Shown piece by piece: positions 23,986-29,703 of a stretch of DNA of 29,703 nt. The notes beneath the pieces were generated by a model. The model was given only the letters and a program-made list of their open reading frames with translations. It searched no databases and was not told the DNA's origin. Within the stretch, counting starts at the first letter, position 1; every line of letters begins with the position of its first letter. The position numbers and the translations under genes are program-made. This DNA comes from an uncultured Bacilli bacterium (GTDB lineage Bacteria > Bacillota_I > Bacilli_A > RFN20 > DUOF01), in NCBI GenBank assembly GCA_934101685.1, contig CAKORZ010000008.1, positions 1-29,703 on the forward strand, read 5' to 3'.

Positions 23986-24591
23986 TCATTTTGGCTTTCT
24001 AAATGTTAATGATAGAGGTACAACAGGCACATTATTCTTACTAGCAAATTTAAATGCTCCATCTTTAAATGGTCTAAGTTCCTTATAATAAGGCCACATT
24101 GATCCTTCTGGGTATACTAGAACATTTTTATTATTTTTAAGTAAGCTATCTATATAATTAAAGCATTTTCTTTTCCCATCTAATGTATCAGCAATAGGTA
24201 TAGCACCTAGCGCCCCTACCATATGTCTAACAACAGGAATTTGAAATGAACTTTTGTCTGCTAGAGTATATAATTTAGCAGGATACAACCTTGATACAAT
24301 CATAGTTGTGTCCATTATATGATTATGATTGCAAACAATTATAGAACCACTTTTCTTAACTTTTTTCAAATTCTTTTTGCCTTTTACTCTAGTACCAAAA
24401 GCAATGAAATTAAATGGAACTAAAAATATTAAGGCAATATAATAAAGTATAAACGCATATATTTTATAAAAAATATTTTTATGTTCATACTTAAATGATG
24501 AATCTATAGTTTTTTTTAAAGGTTCCCAGTTATGCACTACATCTTCATCAGTATTCTTAGGAATTTCATAATTAACTAGTTCTTTTTTCAT
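23986..24591 (-). CDS. plsC: 1-acylglycerol-3-phosphate acyltransferase-like protein, cut short by UGA
   Basis: A 201-aa open frame of the PlsC family, which transfers an acyl chain to lysophosphatidate in phospholipid synthesis. It has a membrane helix (about 44-66), the catalytic HX4D motif as H89-x4-D94 (CNHNHIMD), the PEGS motif (161-164), and FKDGAFKFA-like residues (175-183). It then stops at a UGA after KFASKNNVPVVPLSL and TFRKPK, while matching sequence goes on in frame for 51 codons. Single-base change from a GGA glycine codon is the simplest explanation; sequencing error, or read-through, are others. It starts two bases after the upstream glycosyltransferase stop, so they form one operon. 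A truncated enzyme would lack its last strand and may be inactive. Confidence 0.82.
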   Translation of the reverse strand: MKKELVNYEIPKNTDEDVVHNWEPLKKTIDSSFKYEHKNIFYKIYAFILYYIALIFLVPFNFIAFGTRVKGKKNLKKVKKSGSIIVCNHNHIMDTTMIVSRLYPAKLYTLADKSSFQIPVVRHMVGALGAIPIADTLDGKRKCFNYIDSLLKNNKNVLVYPEGSMWPYYKELRPFKDGAFKFASKNNVPVVPLSLTFRKPK

Positions 24592-24593
24592 AA

Positions 24594-25862
24594 TTATTTA
24601 TCCTCGTCATCTTTATTTATAGTATGTGCAATTGGAGTCCATACAACTTCCTCATTTTTCAAAGCTTTTACAATTAGCACTACATAAGTAGCTAAAAATA
24701 TAGGATTAAATAAGCATGCTTTTATCATATTTGTAAATTTAATATTAATTCTTCTATGCTCCATCATAAATAATATAAATGAGAAGGCAACTAATCCTAA
24801 ATATATAATTAATAAAACTCTAAATAAAGCTTGTACTAATACCATTCTGTTAGTTAAATCAAAGAAGTATCCAACTCCTAGTGTTCCTAATATACAAATC
24901 ATATAAGCTACTACTGCTACAATAGCAATTATAAATGGCCATACTCCTATTTTAGTCTTTAGCTTTTCTATGAATCTATTCCCACTCTCTAGGTTATCTA
25001 TTTCATTTAATTCTTTTTTATACTTTCTATGCGATTGTAAGAATCCTTTAACCCATCTTAATCTTTGAATGAATGAAACTTTAAAGCTTGTAGGTTGTTC
25101 ATCTAAAAATTCTGCTGTTTCTACATATCTAACTTTAATATCATTTAATGTACAATACATACTTAATTCGTAATCTTCTGTTAAAGTAGTAAATGGCCAG
25201 CCATTAAATTCTTTTATCAGATTATAATCGATGTAATATCCAGTTCCTGATATAATCATATTTTGATTTGTTTCATTGTTGGGCCTATTTTGAAGTGTAT
25301 TTAACATAAAGAATGTAAGTGCACTACAAGCAGAAACAACACCATTATTCCATTCTTTATTATTACGATAACCAACCCCTATTGGATATCCCATTTGATA
25401 TGATTTATTCATTTCTGTAATAAAATTAGGCTTTAAGATATTATCAGCATCTATTATAAAAGATGCATCATATTCTTTCTTATTTTCTATCATGTATTTA
25501 AAAATATAATCTAAGACTTCAGGTTTACTATTAGCATATACACATTTAACTATAGCATTATATTTTTTAGCAATTTCTACAGTAGGATCACTTTCATCTC
25601 TAACAACTACATATATATCTAATAAGCTTTGATCATAATCTTGTTTTTTTATACTCTTTAGTAATCCTTCAATTACTTTAGATTCATTTCTAGCAGGAAT
25701 TACAATTGCATATTTTCCTTTTTTATCTGTGTCGTCTAAATAAAACTTTTTAAAGAAAGCTTTAATAAAAGCAGATATTTTAAATATTCCAAGTAATGCG
25801 CTAAAAAATAGCACATAGTACAAAACTCTTTTATATATATCTAATAACGCAATCCCATTCAT
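24594..25862 (-). CDS. Membrane glycosyltransferase, family 2
   Basis: A 422-aa processive-type GT2 enzyme with one N-terminal membrane helix (about 11-38) and three C-terminal ones (about 308-330, 340-360, 380-400). The cytosolic domain begins YAIVIPARNES (51-61) and carries the nucleotide-sugar motif DAD (138-140), TED (228-230) and QRLRW (266-270), the D,D,D,Q-x2-RW set of polysaccharide synthases and some glycolipid glycosyltransferases. The sugar donor and acceptor are unknown. It is two bases upstream of the plsC-like gene, which suggests a joint role in lipid or glycolipid synthesis, but this is inference. Its likely promoter lies in the 185-base gap 25863-26047, which otherwise holds only the rubrerythrin terminator. 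Confidence 0.88.
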   Translation of the reverse strand: MNGIALLDIYKRVLYYVLFFSALLGIFKISAFIKAFFKKFYLDDTDKKGKYAIVIPARNESKVIEGLLKSIKKQDYDQSLLDIYVVVRDESDPTVEIAKKYNAIVKCVYANSKPEVLDYIFKYMIENKKEYDASFIIDADNILKPNFITEMNKSYQMGYPIGVGYRNNKEWNNGVVSACSALTFFMLNTLQNRPNNETNQNMIISGTGYYIDYNLIKEFNGWPFTTLTEDYELSMYCTLNDIKVRYVETAEFLDEQPTSFKVSFIQRLRWVKGFLQSHRKYKKELNEIDNLESGNRFIEKLKTKIGVWPFIIAIVAVVAYMICILGTLGVGYFFDLTNRMVLVQALFRVLLIIYLGLVAFSFILFMMEHRRINIKFTNMIKACLFNPIFLATYVVLIVKALKNEEVVWTPIAHTINKDDEDK

Positions 25863-25999
25863 TTTTAAATCACCACTTAATTTCTTTTTTTGCTTTTATA
25901 TTGTAGCACATATCATTTAACATAAAAAACTTTTTTTCACTTTTAGAATAATTTGTATTAATATTCTTTCCAGTTACATCCTTTTTATTTACAAATAAA

Positions 26000-26026
26000 A
26001 AGAAGTGTCTAATAATGGCACTTCTT
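26000..26026 (-). terminator. Terminator of the rubrerythrin gene
   Basis: Arms AAGAAGTG and CACTTCTT around a loop of 11 bases, followed on the minus strand by TTTTTATTTG. Confidence 0.8.
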
Positions 26027-26047
26027 AAAACTCAATTTTTATAAATA

Positions 26048-26581
26048 TTAATAATTTACTTTACGAACTTCAAAGTAAGATTGTGGATGTGCGCATACTG
26101 GGCAAACTTTAGGTGCTGTTGTACCTACATGAATATGTCCACAGTTTCTGCATTCCCAAACTACTACTCCTGCTTTTTCAAATACTTGGTTTCCAACTAA
26201 GTTTTTAAGTAAAGCACGATATCTTTCTTCATGAGCTTTTTCAATAGCTGCTACTCCTCTAAACTTTGCTGCTATTGCTTTAAAGCCTTCTTCTTCAGCC
26301 TCTTTAGCAAATGTTTCATACATATCTGTCCATTCATAATTTTCTCCGCCAGCTGCAGCTTCAAGATTAGATACTGTATCTTTTAATTCTCCTAATTCTT
26401 TAAACCACATTTTAGCATGTTCTTTTTCGTTATTAGCAGTTTCTTCAAATATTGCAGCTATTTGTTCATATCCTTCTTTTTTTGCAACACTAGCAAAATA
26501 AGTATATTTATTTCTAGCTTGTGACTCTCCAGCAAATGCTGTTTGTAAATTCTTTTCTGTTTTTGATCCTTTTAATTCCAT
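26048..26581 (-). CDS. Rubrerythrin
   Basis: A non-haem di-iron protein that reduces hydrogen peroxide in anaerobes, in the cytoplasm. The 177-aa product has the four-helix ferritin-like domain with iron ligands E19 (FAGESQAR), E52-x2-H55 (NEKEHAKMW) and E114-x2-H117 (IEKAHEERY), and further Glu at 94-98. The C-terminal rubredoxin domain has C144, C147, C160 and C163. I use the ATG at 26581, nine bases after GGAGG, rather than the in-frame upstream one, which would add 23 residues of non-family sequence. Just upstream, a perfect 9-bp palindrome at 26598-26617 could be an operator. It has its own terminator. Confidence 0.95.
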   Translation of the reverse strand: MELKGSKTEKNLQTAFAGESQARNKYTYFASVAKKEGYEQIAAIFEETANNEKEHAKMWFKELGELKDTVSNLEAAAGGENYEWTDMYETFAKEAEEEGFKAIAAKFRGVAAIEKAHEERYRALLKNLVGNQVFEKAGVVVWECRNCGHIHVGTTAPKVCPVCAHPQSYFEVRKVNY

Positions 26582-26597
26582 TTCATTTCCTCCTTTT

Positions 26598-26617
26598 ATA
26601 GTGATTTTAATCACTAT
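26598..26617. promoter_or_regulatory. Perfect palindrome upstream of rubrerythrin, candidate operator
   Basis: ATAGTGATT-TT-AATCACTAT, 9-bp perfect arms, between the rubrerythrin RBS and the upstream AT-rich promoter region. Rubrerythrin genes are often peroxide-regulated, so a Fur/PerR-like or other dimeric repressor is possible. It does not match the known PerR box (TTATAATnATTATAA) well and could instead be a 5'-UTR hairpin. Confidence 0.45.
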
Positions 26618-26709
26618 TTTTATATTATCTAAAATAGTTTTTTTTATCAATGTTTATAACTTAATTTATTGTGCATAATAAAAATAGTAATAAGAAAAGA
26701 GGAAAAATA

Positions 26710-27381
26710 ATGAAACACAAATTACTTATTTATATTTTAACTTTTATAGCTATATTTTCTTTAGCGGGATGTTCTTGCAAAAAGGATGAAACTGTTAAAA
26801 AGGAAGATGCTATTACTACTTTAAAAGATAGTAAAATAACTAGTAATGTTATGATTACTACAACTACAACAACTAATACTGATGGAAAAGAAAGTTCTTC
26901 TGTTGAAGAAGATGTATATTACAATAACAAGTATTATCATACTAGTGAAGCTACTGATTTATCTACTAAAACATGGTATGGATATATAGATGATACTTTA
27001 TATGCTTTTTACTATACTAAAAATTTAAATAATGAAGAAGTGAAAACTTCTTCTAGAATTGATAAAGAATTATTAGATTCAACTAAAAACCAACCTAATG
27101 CTATTATAAATAGTTTATTTGATGATACGGGTTCTTTACTAGATGGTTATGAAATTACTGCTACTAAAAGAGGTAGAACTTACACGATACAAATAACTAA
27201 TAATGAAAAAGAAGAAAGCGATACTTATACATTTACTATAAAAGATAAAAAGATATATAAATTAGTTAAAACTAATAGCACCACTAATAATAACATTAAA
27301 ATAACTTATGATTATAACTATAATGTTAGTGATATTGTACTACCTAGTATAAGTGAATATCCTTTAAAAACAAATAATTAA
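26710..27381 (+). CDS. Predicted lipoprotein, function unknown
   Basis: A 223-aa surface lipoprotein. The N-terminus has Lys residues, a hydrophobic stretch and the lipobox LAGC with Cys21, a lipid-modification and cleavage site. After it comes a Lys/Asp-rich linker, a Thr-rich strand (MITTTTTTNTDGKESSS-type, about 54-72) and a mainly beta-looking domain with tyrosine-rich segments (about 75-215). I place the start at ATG 26710, preceded by AGAGGA, because it begins a proper signal peptide; the GTG at 26671 would add 13 charged residues. Not recognised beyond that. Confidence 0.8.
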   Translation: MKHKLLIYILTFIAIFSLAGCSCKKDETVKKEDAITTLKDSKITSNVMITTTTTTNTDGKESSSVEEDVYYNNKYYHTSEATDLSTKTWYGYIDDTLYAFYYTKNLNNEEVKTSSRIDKELLDSTKNQPNAIINSLFDDTGSLLDGYEITATKRGRTYTIQITNNEKEESDTYTFTIKDKKIYKLVKTNSTTNNNIKITYDYNYNVSDIVLPSISEYPLKTNN

Positions 27382-27403
27382 AAAGAGCTATTTATAGCCC
27401 TTT
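27382..27403 (-). terminator. Terminator overlapping the cotJC stop
   Basis: Arms AAAGAGCTA and TAGCCCTTT (with a G-T pair) with loop TTTA. On the minus strand it is followed by TTTTTAATT, and it includes the TAG stop of the Mn-catalase-like gene. Confidence 0.65.
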
Positions 27404-27948
27404 GCTTTATATTCTTCGTATAACTCTTTAAATCTAGTAAAGTGAACGATTTCTCTTTGTCTTAACCATTCTAACGGTCTTAAAATATCAGGATTATCAG
27501 TAAGATTCATTAAGTTTTCATAAACTGCTCTTGCTTTTTCCTCTGCTGCCATATCTTCACTTATATCAGCTAAAGGATCTCCTGTTGTAGAGAAATATGC
27601 TGCCGTCCAAGGAACCCCACTTGCATTAACTGGATAAACTCCCATTCCATGATCTGCATAGTGACCATCTAATCCAGCTTCTTTTAACTCTTCAATAGTA
27701 GCTCCTTTCATTAATTGGTATACCATTGTACATATCATTTCAACATGCGCTAATTCTTCTGTACCTATATCAGTTAATAATGCTTTTCCTTTATCATCTG
27801 GCATAGTATATCTTTGATTTAAATATCTAAGTGCTGCTCCAAGTTCTCCTTCAGGTCCCCCATATTGAGTAATTAGAACTTTAGCAAACTTTAAATCTTT
27901 TCTTTTTATATCTATAGGGAATTGTAATCTTTTAACATATCCAAACAT
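27388..27948 (-). CDS. cotJC: Manganese catalase-like spore coat protein CotJC
   Basis: A 186-aa short member of the dinuclear manganese catalase family, usually a spore coat component. Metal-binding residues visible are E33/E35 (GPEGELGAAL), E65 and H68 (EELAHVEM), E136/E137 (AAEEKARAVYENL) and E166-x2-H169 (REIVHFTRF). It is shorter than full catalases, as typical of CotJC, lacking their C-terminal arm. It begins one base after the upstream stop, and its GGGAGG lies in the end of that gene, so the two are coupled. With the CotJA-CotJB protein this recreates the cotJ operon. Peroxide removal at the spore surface is the likely role. Confidence 0.93.
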   Translation of the reverse strand: MFGYVKRLQFPIDIKRKDLKFAKVLITQYGGPEGELGAALRYLNQRYTMPDDKGKALLTDIGTEELAHVEMICTMVYQLMKGATIEELKEAGLDGHYADHGMGVYPVNASGVPWTAAYFSTTGDPLADISEDMAAEEKARAVYENLMNLTDNPDILRPLEWLRQREIVHFTRFKELYEEYKAKGYK

Positions 27949-27949
27949 A

Positions 27950-28441
27950 CTATTCTACCTCCCATGGCCAAGGTGATTTATTCCATGCCCAATATCCTTC
28001 ACTAGTGTTAGTTTCGCCAACTGTTAATGATCCATATTTATTTTCATATCTAGCGCTTGCTTCTTTATATGCTTCTCTATATGTGTCATATAATTTCATA
28101 ACATTTCTATCTGTAGGATGTGTATTTAAATACAAGTTTAAATCCCACATAGCAAAGCTATATTTTTGTACTTCAAGCAACAATTTTTCTCTTTCGTTAT
28201 GTGCTTGAGGCATGCTTGGATTAGTTATCTTATAAGGTTTATAAATATTTGCTTGCATATTTCCTTTTGCAAATCCCTCTATAGGATTAAAAAAGCTATC
28301 AGCTCTATTTCCACTATAAAAATCTTCTATTTTTCTAGATGAAAATTCTCTTGGCTCATAGCTTATATTTTGACTATTATATGAATTAGGTTCATAAGAA
28401 TATATAGAATTCAAATAGTCATTATAATACATATCATTCAT
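27950..28441 (-). CDS. cotJB: CotJB spore coat protein with a CotJA-like N-terminus
   Basis: A 163-aa coat protein. The C-terminal part (about 84-163) is CotJB: EREKLLLEVQKYSFAMWDLN, YLNTHPTDRNVMKLYDTY and the end WPWEVE. The N-terminal part is Tyr/Asn/Ser-rich (1-45) and then holds FFNPIEGFAKGNMQANIY (50-67) with KPY, which looks like the CotJA signature (P-x-E-x3-x-G-x2-x2-L/I-Y-x-P-Y). In Bacillus these are two genes, so this appears to be a CotJA-CotJB fusion. I use ATG 28441 with AAGGAAGG ten bases upstream; the upstream TTG would extend by six residues. The gene is followed after one base by cotJC. CotJB is firmly called, the fusion is an inference. Confidence 0.85.
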   Translation of the reverse strand: MNDMYYNDYLNSIYSYEPNSYNSQNISYEPREFSSRKIEDFYSGNRADSFFNPIEGFAKGNMQANIYKPYKITNPSMPQAHNEREKLLLEVQKYSFAMWDLNLYLNTHPTDRNVMKLYDTYREAYKEASARYENKYGSLTVGETNTSEGYWAWNKSPWPWEVE

Positions 28442-28505
28442 TTTCTCGCCTTCCTTCAATAATTAGTATATTTATCTAGTTATTTTTGGTATAGGCTTAA
28501 AACTA

Positions 28506-29339
28506 TTAATCTAATAAAGCGTTCATTTTAAAAGGAATTTCTGATTCAAAACTATATTCTTTATTATTATATTTAAATGATAACTTAGTAGCGTGTAAAC
28601 ATAGTCTTCCTATTGGATCTACTGTGCAACCATATTTTTTATCACCTACTAAAGGATTGTTAATATCTTTAAAATGCACTCTTATTTGATTCTTTCTACC
28701 TGTTAATAAATTGATATCTACTAATGAATATTTATCGTTTTCTTTTAACACTTTATATTCAGTAATAGCTAACTTTCCTTCATTTTTATTCGTAGAATAT
28801 ACCATCTTAGTTTTACTTTCTTTTAAATATGATTTAAGTGTACCTTCTTTTTTTAAAAGATGCCCCATAACTACCGCTTTATATTCTCTTCTAGTTACTA
28901 TTTCATTCCACTTTTCTTGTAATTCATTTTTTATTAGCTCACTTTTACAAAAAACTAGAACTCCTGAAGTATCCTTATCTAATCTATGTAAAACGAATAT
29001 TTTTTCTTTAGGGTTATTTTGTTTTATGTACTTATTAACTTCTACATATGCTGTTTTTTCTTTTTCTTTATCTGTTGCTACTGTTAATAAGTTATATGGT
29101 TTATCTATTACTAAAAATAAATCATCTTCATAAATAATCTTTAATCCCATTTTATCTTTTTTACCATTAAAGCTTATTTTATCGCCTTTTTTTAGTAAAT
29201 AATCATATTTAGTAACTACTTTACCATTAACCACTATTTGTTTATTAGTAAGCATATTTTTTACGCTATTCCTAGATAATTTATTAAATCTTTTTAGCAA
29301 ATAATCTAATAGTTTACTTTCTTCAATTATTTCTTCCAT
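28506..29339 (-). CDS. RluA-family pseudouridine synthase
   Basis: Converts specific uridines in rRNA or tRNA to pseudouridine. The 277-aa product starts with an S4 RNA-binding domain (about 8-65, FNKLSRNSVKNMLTNKQIVV) and continues with the catalytic domain: IDKPYNLLTV (78-87), HRLDKDTSGVLVF (118-130, catalytic D121), and TGRKNQIRVHF and PLVGDKKYG near the C-terminal third. The target cannot be told within the RluA/RluC/RluD group. I choose the ATG at 29339 because GGAGAGG lies six bases before it, dropping the five extra residues upstream. It follows secG after a terminator. Confidence 0.92.
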   Translation of the reverse strand: MEEIIEESKLLDYLLKRFNKLSRNSVKNMLTNKQIVVNGKVVTKYDYLLKKGDKISFNGKKDKMGLKIIYEDDLFLVIDKPYNLLTVATDKEKEKTAYVEVNKYIKQNNPKEKIFVLHRLDKDTSGVLVFCKSELIKNELQEKWNEIVTRREYKAVVMGHLLKKEGTLKSYLKESKTKMVYSTNKNEGKLAITEYKVLKENDKYSLVDINLLTGRKNQIRVHFKDINNPLVGDKKYGCTVDPIGRLCLHATKLSFKYNNKEYSFESEIPFKMNALLD

Positions 29340-29362
29340 ATACAACCTCTCCATAAAATTAA

Positions 29363-29381
29363 AAAAGCCTTAAAGGCTTTT
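29363..29381 (-). terminator. Terminator of secG
   Basis: Arms AAAAGCCT/AGGCTTTT with a three-base loop TAA. On the minus strand T runs follow. It lies in the short gap between secG and the pseudouridine synthase gene. Confidence 0.8.
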
Positions 29382-29385
29382 GTTT

Positions 29386-29619
29386 TTATTTTACTAATAA
29401 ATAGTGAATTATAATTGATAATAAAAAGAATAGTACTCCAAGACCCATTGTAATTCTTGCTAAAACAACTTCAGGACCTCTTTCTTTATTATCAACAAAA
29501 ATATTTAAGTTTCCTCCAGTAATAGCTCCACTAGCGCCATCTGATTTACCACTTTGTAGCAAAGATATTATTATTAATAAAACTGATACAATTAGAAATA
29601 TTACATTTAAGAATGTCAT
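29386..29619 (-). CDS. secG: Protein translocase subunit SecG
   Basis: A 77-aa small subunit of the SecYEG channel in the plasma membrane. Two membrane helices (about 2-22 and 55-73) flank the family's loop LLQSGKSDGASGAITGG (20-36) and the conserved residues NIFVDNKERGPEVVLAR (39-55). I use the ATG at 29619 with GGAGG eight bases upstream; the longer in-frame start would add 15 residues that do not match the family. The extended -10 upstream suggests its own promoter. Partner genes (secY, secE) are elsewhere. Confidence 0.95.
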   Translation of the reverse strand: MTFLNVIFLIVSVLLIIISLLQSGKSDGASGAITGGNLNIFVDNKERGPEVVLARITMGLGVLFFLLSIIIHYLLVK

Positions 29620-29650
29620 TAAAATTCCTCCTTCATTACTATGCTTTTTA

Positions 29651-29656
29651 ATTATA
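29651..29656 (-). promoter_or_regulatory. Extended -10 of secG
   Basis: TGTTATAAT on the minus strand (TG-n-TATAAT), 32 bases before the start codon. The -35 region is weak, as is common with extended -10 promoters. Confidence 0.6.
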
Positions 29657-29703
29657 ACAAACAATATTTAAAATGTGTAGTAAATTTATTATTTCTTTAA
29701 TAA

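Noticed and set aside
23986..23988. Genome-wide UGA reassignment (code 4 or 25)
   Set aside because: UGA ends csaA at the family's usual length and ends two coupled genes in ATGA overlaps, so it works as a stop here. The plsC case is treated as local.
26582..26650. N-terminal extension of rubrerythrin to 200 aa
   Set aside because: The extra 23 residues are Ile/Lys-rich, include the palindrome and RBS region, and do not belong to the family.
28711..29133. Plus-strand open frame inside the pseudouridine synthase gene
   Set aside because: Antisense to the catalytic domain of a well-supported gene, no RBS.
1..29703. CRISPR array
   Set aside because: No set of regularly spaced repeats was seen on reading; only short hairpins and one 10-base direct repeat were found.

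Overview
This is an AT-rich stretch of a low-GC Firmicutes chromosome (roughly 70% A+T by eye), probably from an uncultured, anaerobic gut lineage of the Bacilli/Clostridia type. The evidence is FakA and Asp23, WhiA, pyruvate phosphate dikinase, rubrerythrin, a CotJ spore-coat set, SecG and strong GGAGG ribosome binding sites. UGA is a normal stop here: it ends csaA at the family's usual length and ends two overlapping genes at 4208 and 4456. No gene-free gap exceeds 300 bases. The longest are 7403-7650 (divergent promoters), 2050-2249 (divergent promoters) and 25863-26047.

Layout. 10-2049 (-): fakA and an Asp23/Gls24 gene. 2250-4794 (+): a tightly coupled, unrecognised three-gene operon. Its first gene encodes a 652-aa protein with two separate R-x4-H motifs in HEPN-like helical settings. 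The next two resemble a degenerate MNT nucleotidyltransferase and a degenerate HEPN partner. A tRNA-Gly(GCC) with its own promoter and a terminator follow. 5081-7399 (-): csaA, a membrane protein and two tandem ATC-hydrolase-like genes. 7651-8341 (+): two small membrane proteins; 8481-8975 (-): another membrane protein. 9100-9633 (-): a SMI1/KNR4 (SUKH) protein. 9750-12167 (+): whiA-malQ. 12295-14919 (+): ppdK. 15046-18864 (-): a solitary VirD4/TraG coupling ATPase plus two uncharacterised genes, with no other secretion or conjugation gene nearby. 18960-20300 (+): RumA-type rRNA methyltransferase. 20323-21624 (-): ArsB/NhaD-like permease. 21786-23796 (+): ADP-ribosylglycohydrolase and ATP-grasp enzyme. 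23830-25862 (-): glycosyltransferase 2 and an acyltransferase split by an in-frame UGA. 26048-26581 (-): rubrerythrin. 26710-27381 (+): lipoprotein. 27388-28441 (-): CotJC and a CotJA-CotJB fusion. 28506-29619 (-): RluA-family pseudouridine synthase and SecG.

How the genes fit together. Most of the window is housekeeping in short transcription units separated by clear hairpin-plus-T terminators. PPDK and MalQ point to fermentative glycolysis and glycogen/maltodextrin use. Rubrerythrin and the Mn-catalase-like CotJC point to peroxide defence in an anaerobe. The most promising undescribed system is the HEPN/MNT-like operon at 2250-4794. The coupling-ATPase cluster (15046-18864) and the macrodomain-type/ATP-grasp pair (21786-23796) come next. 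All family calls were made by reading the sequence, without database searches.
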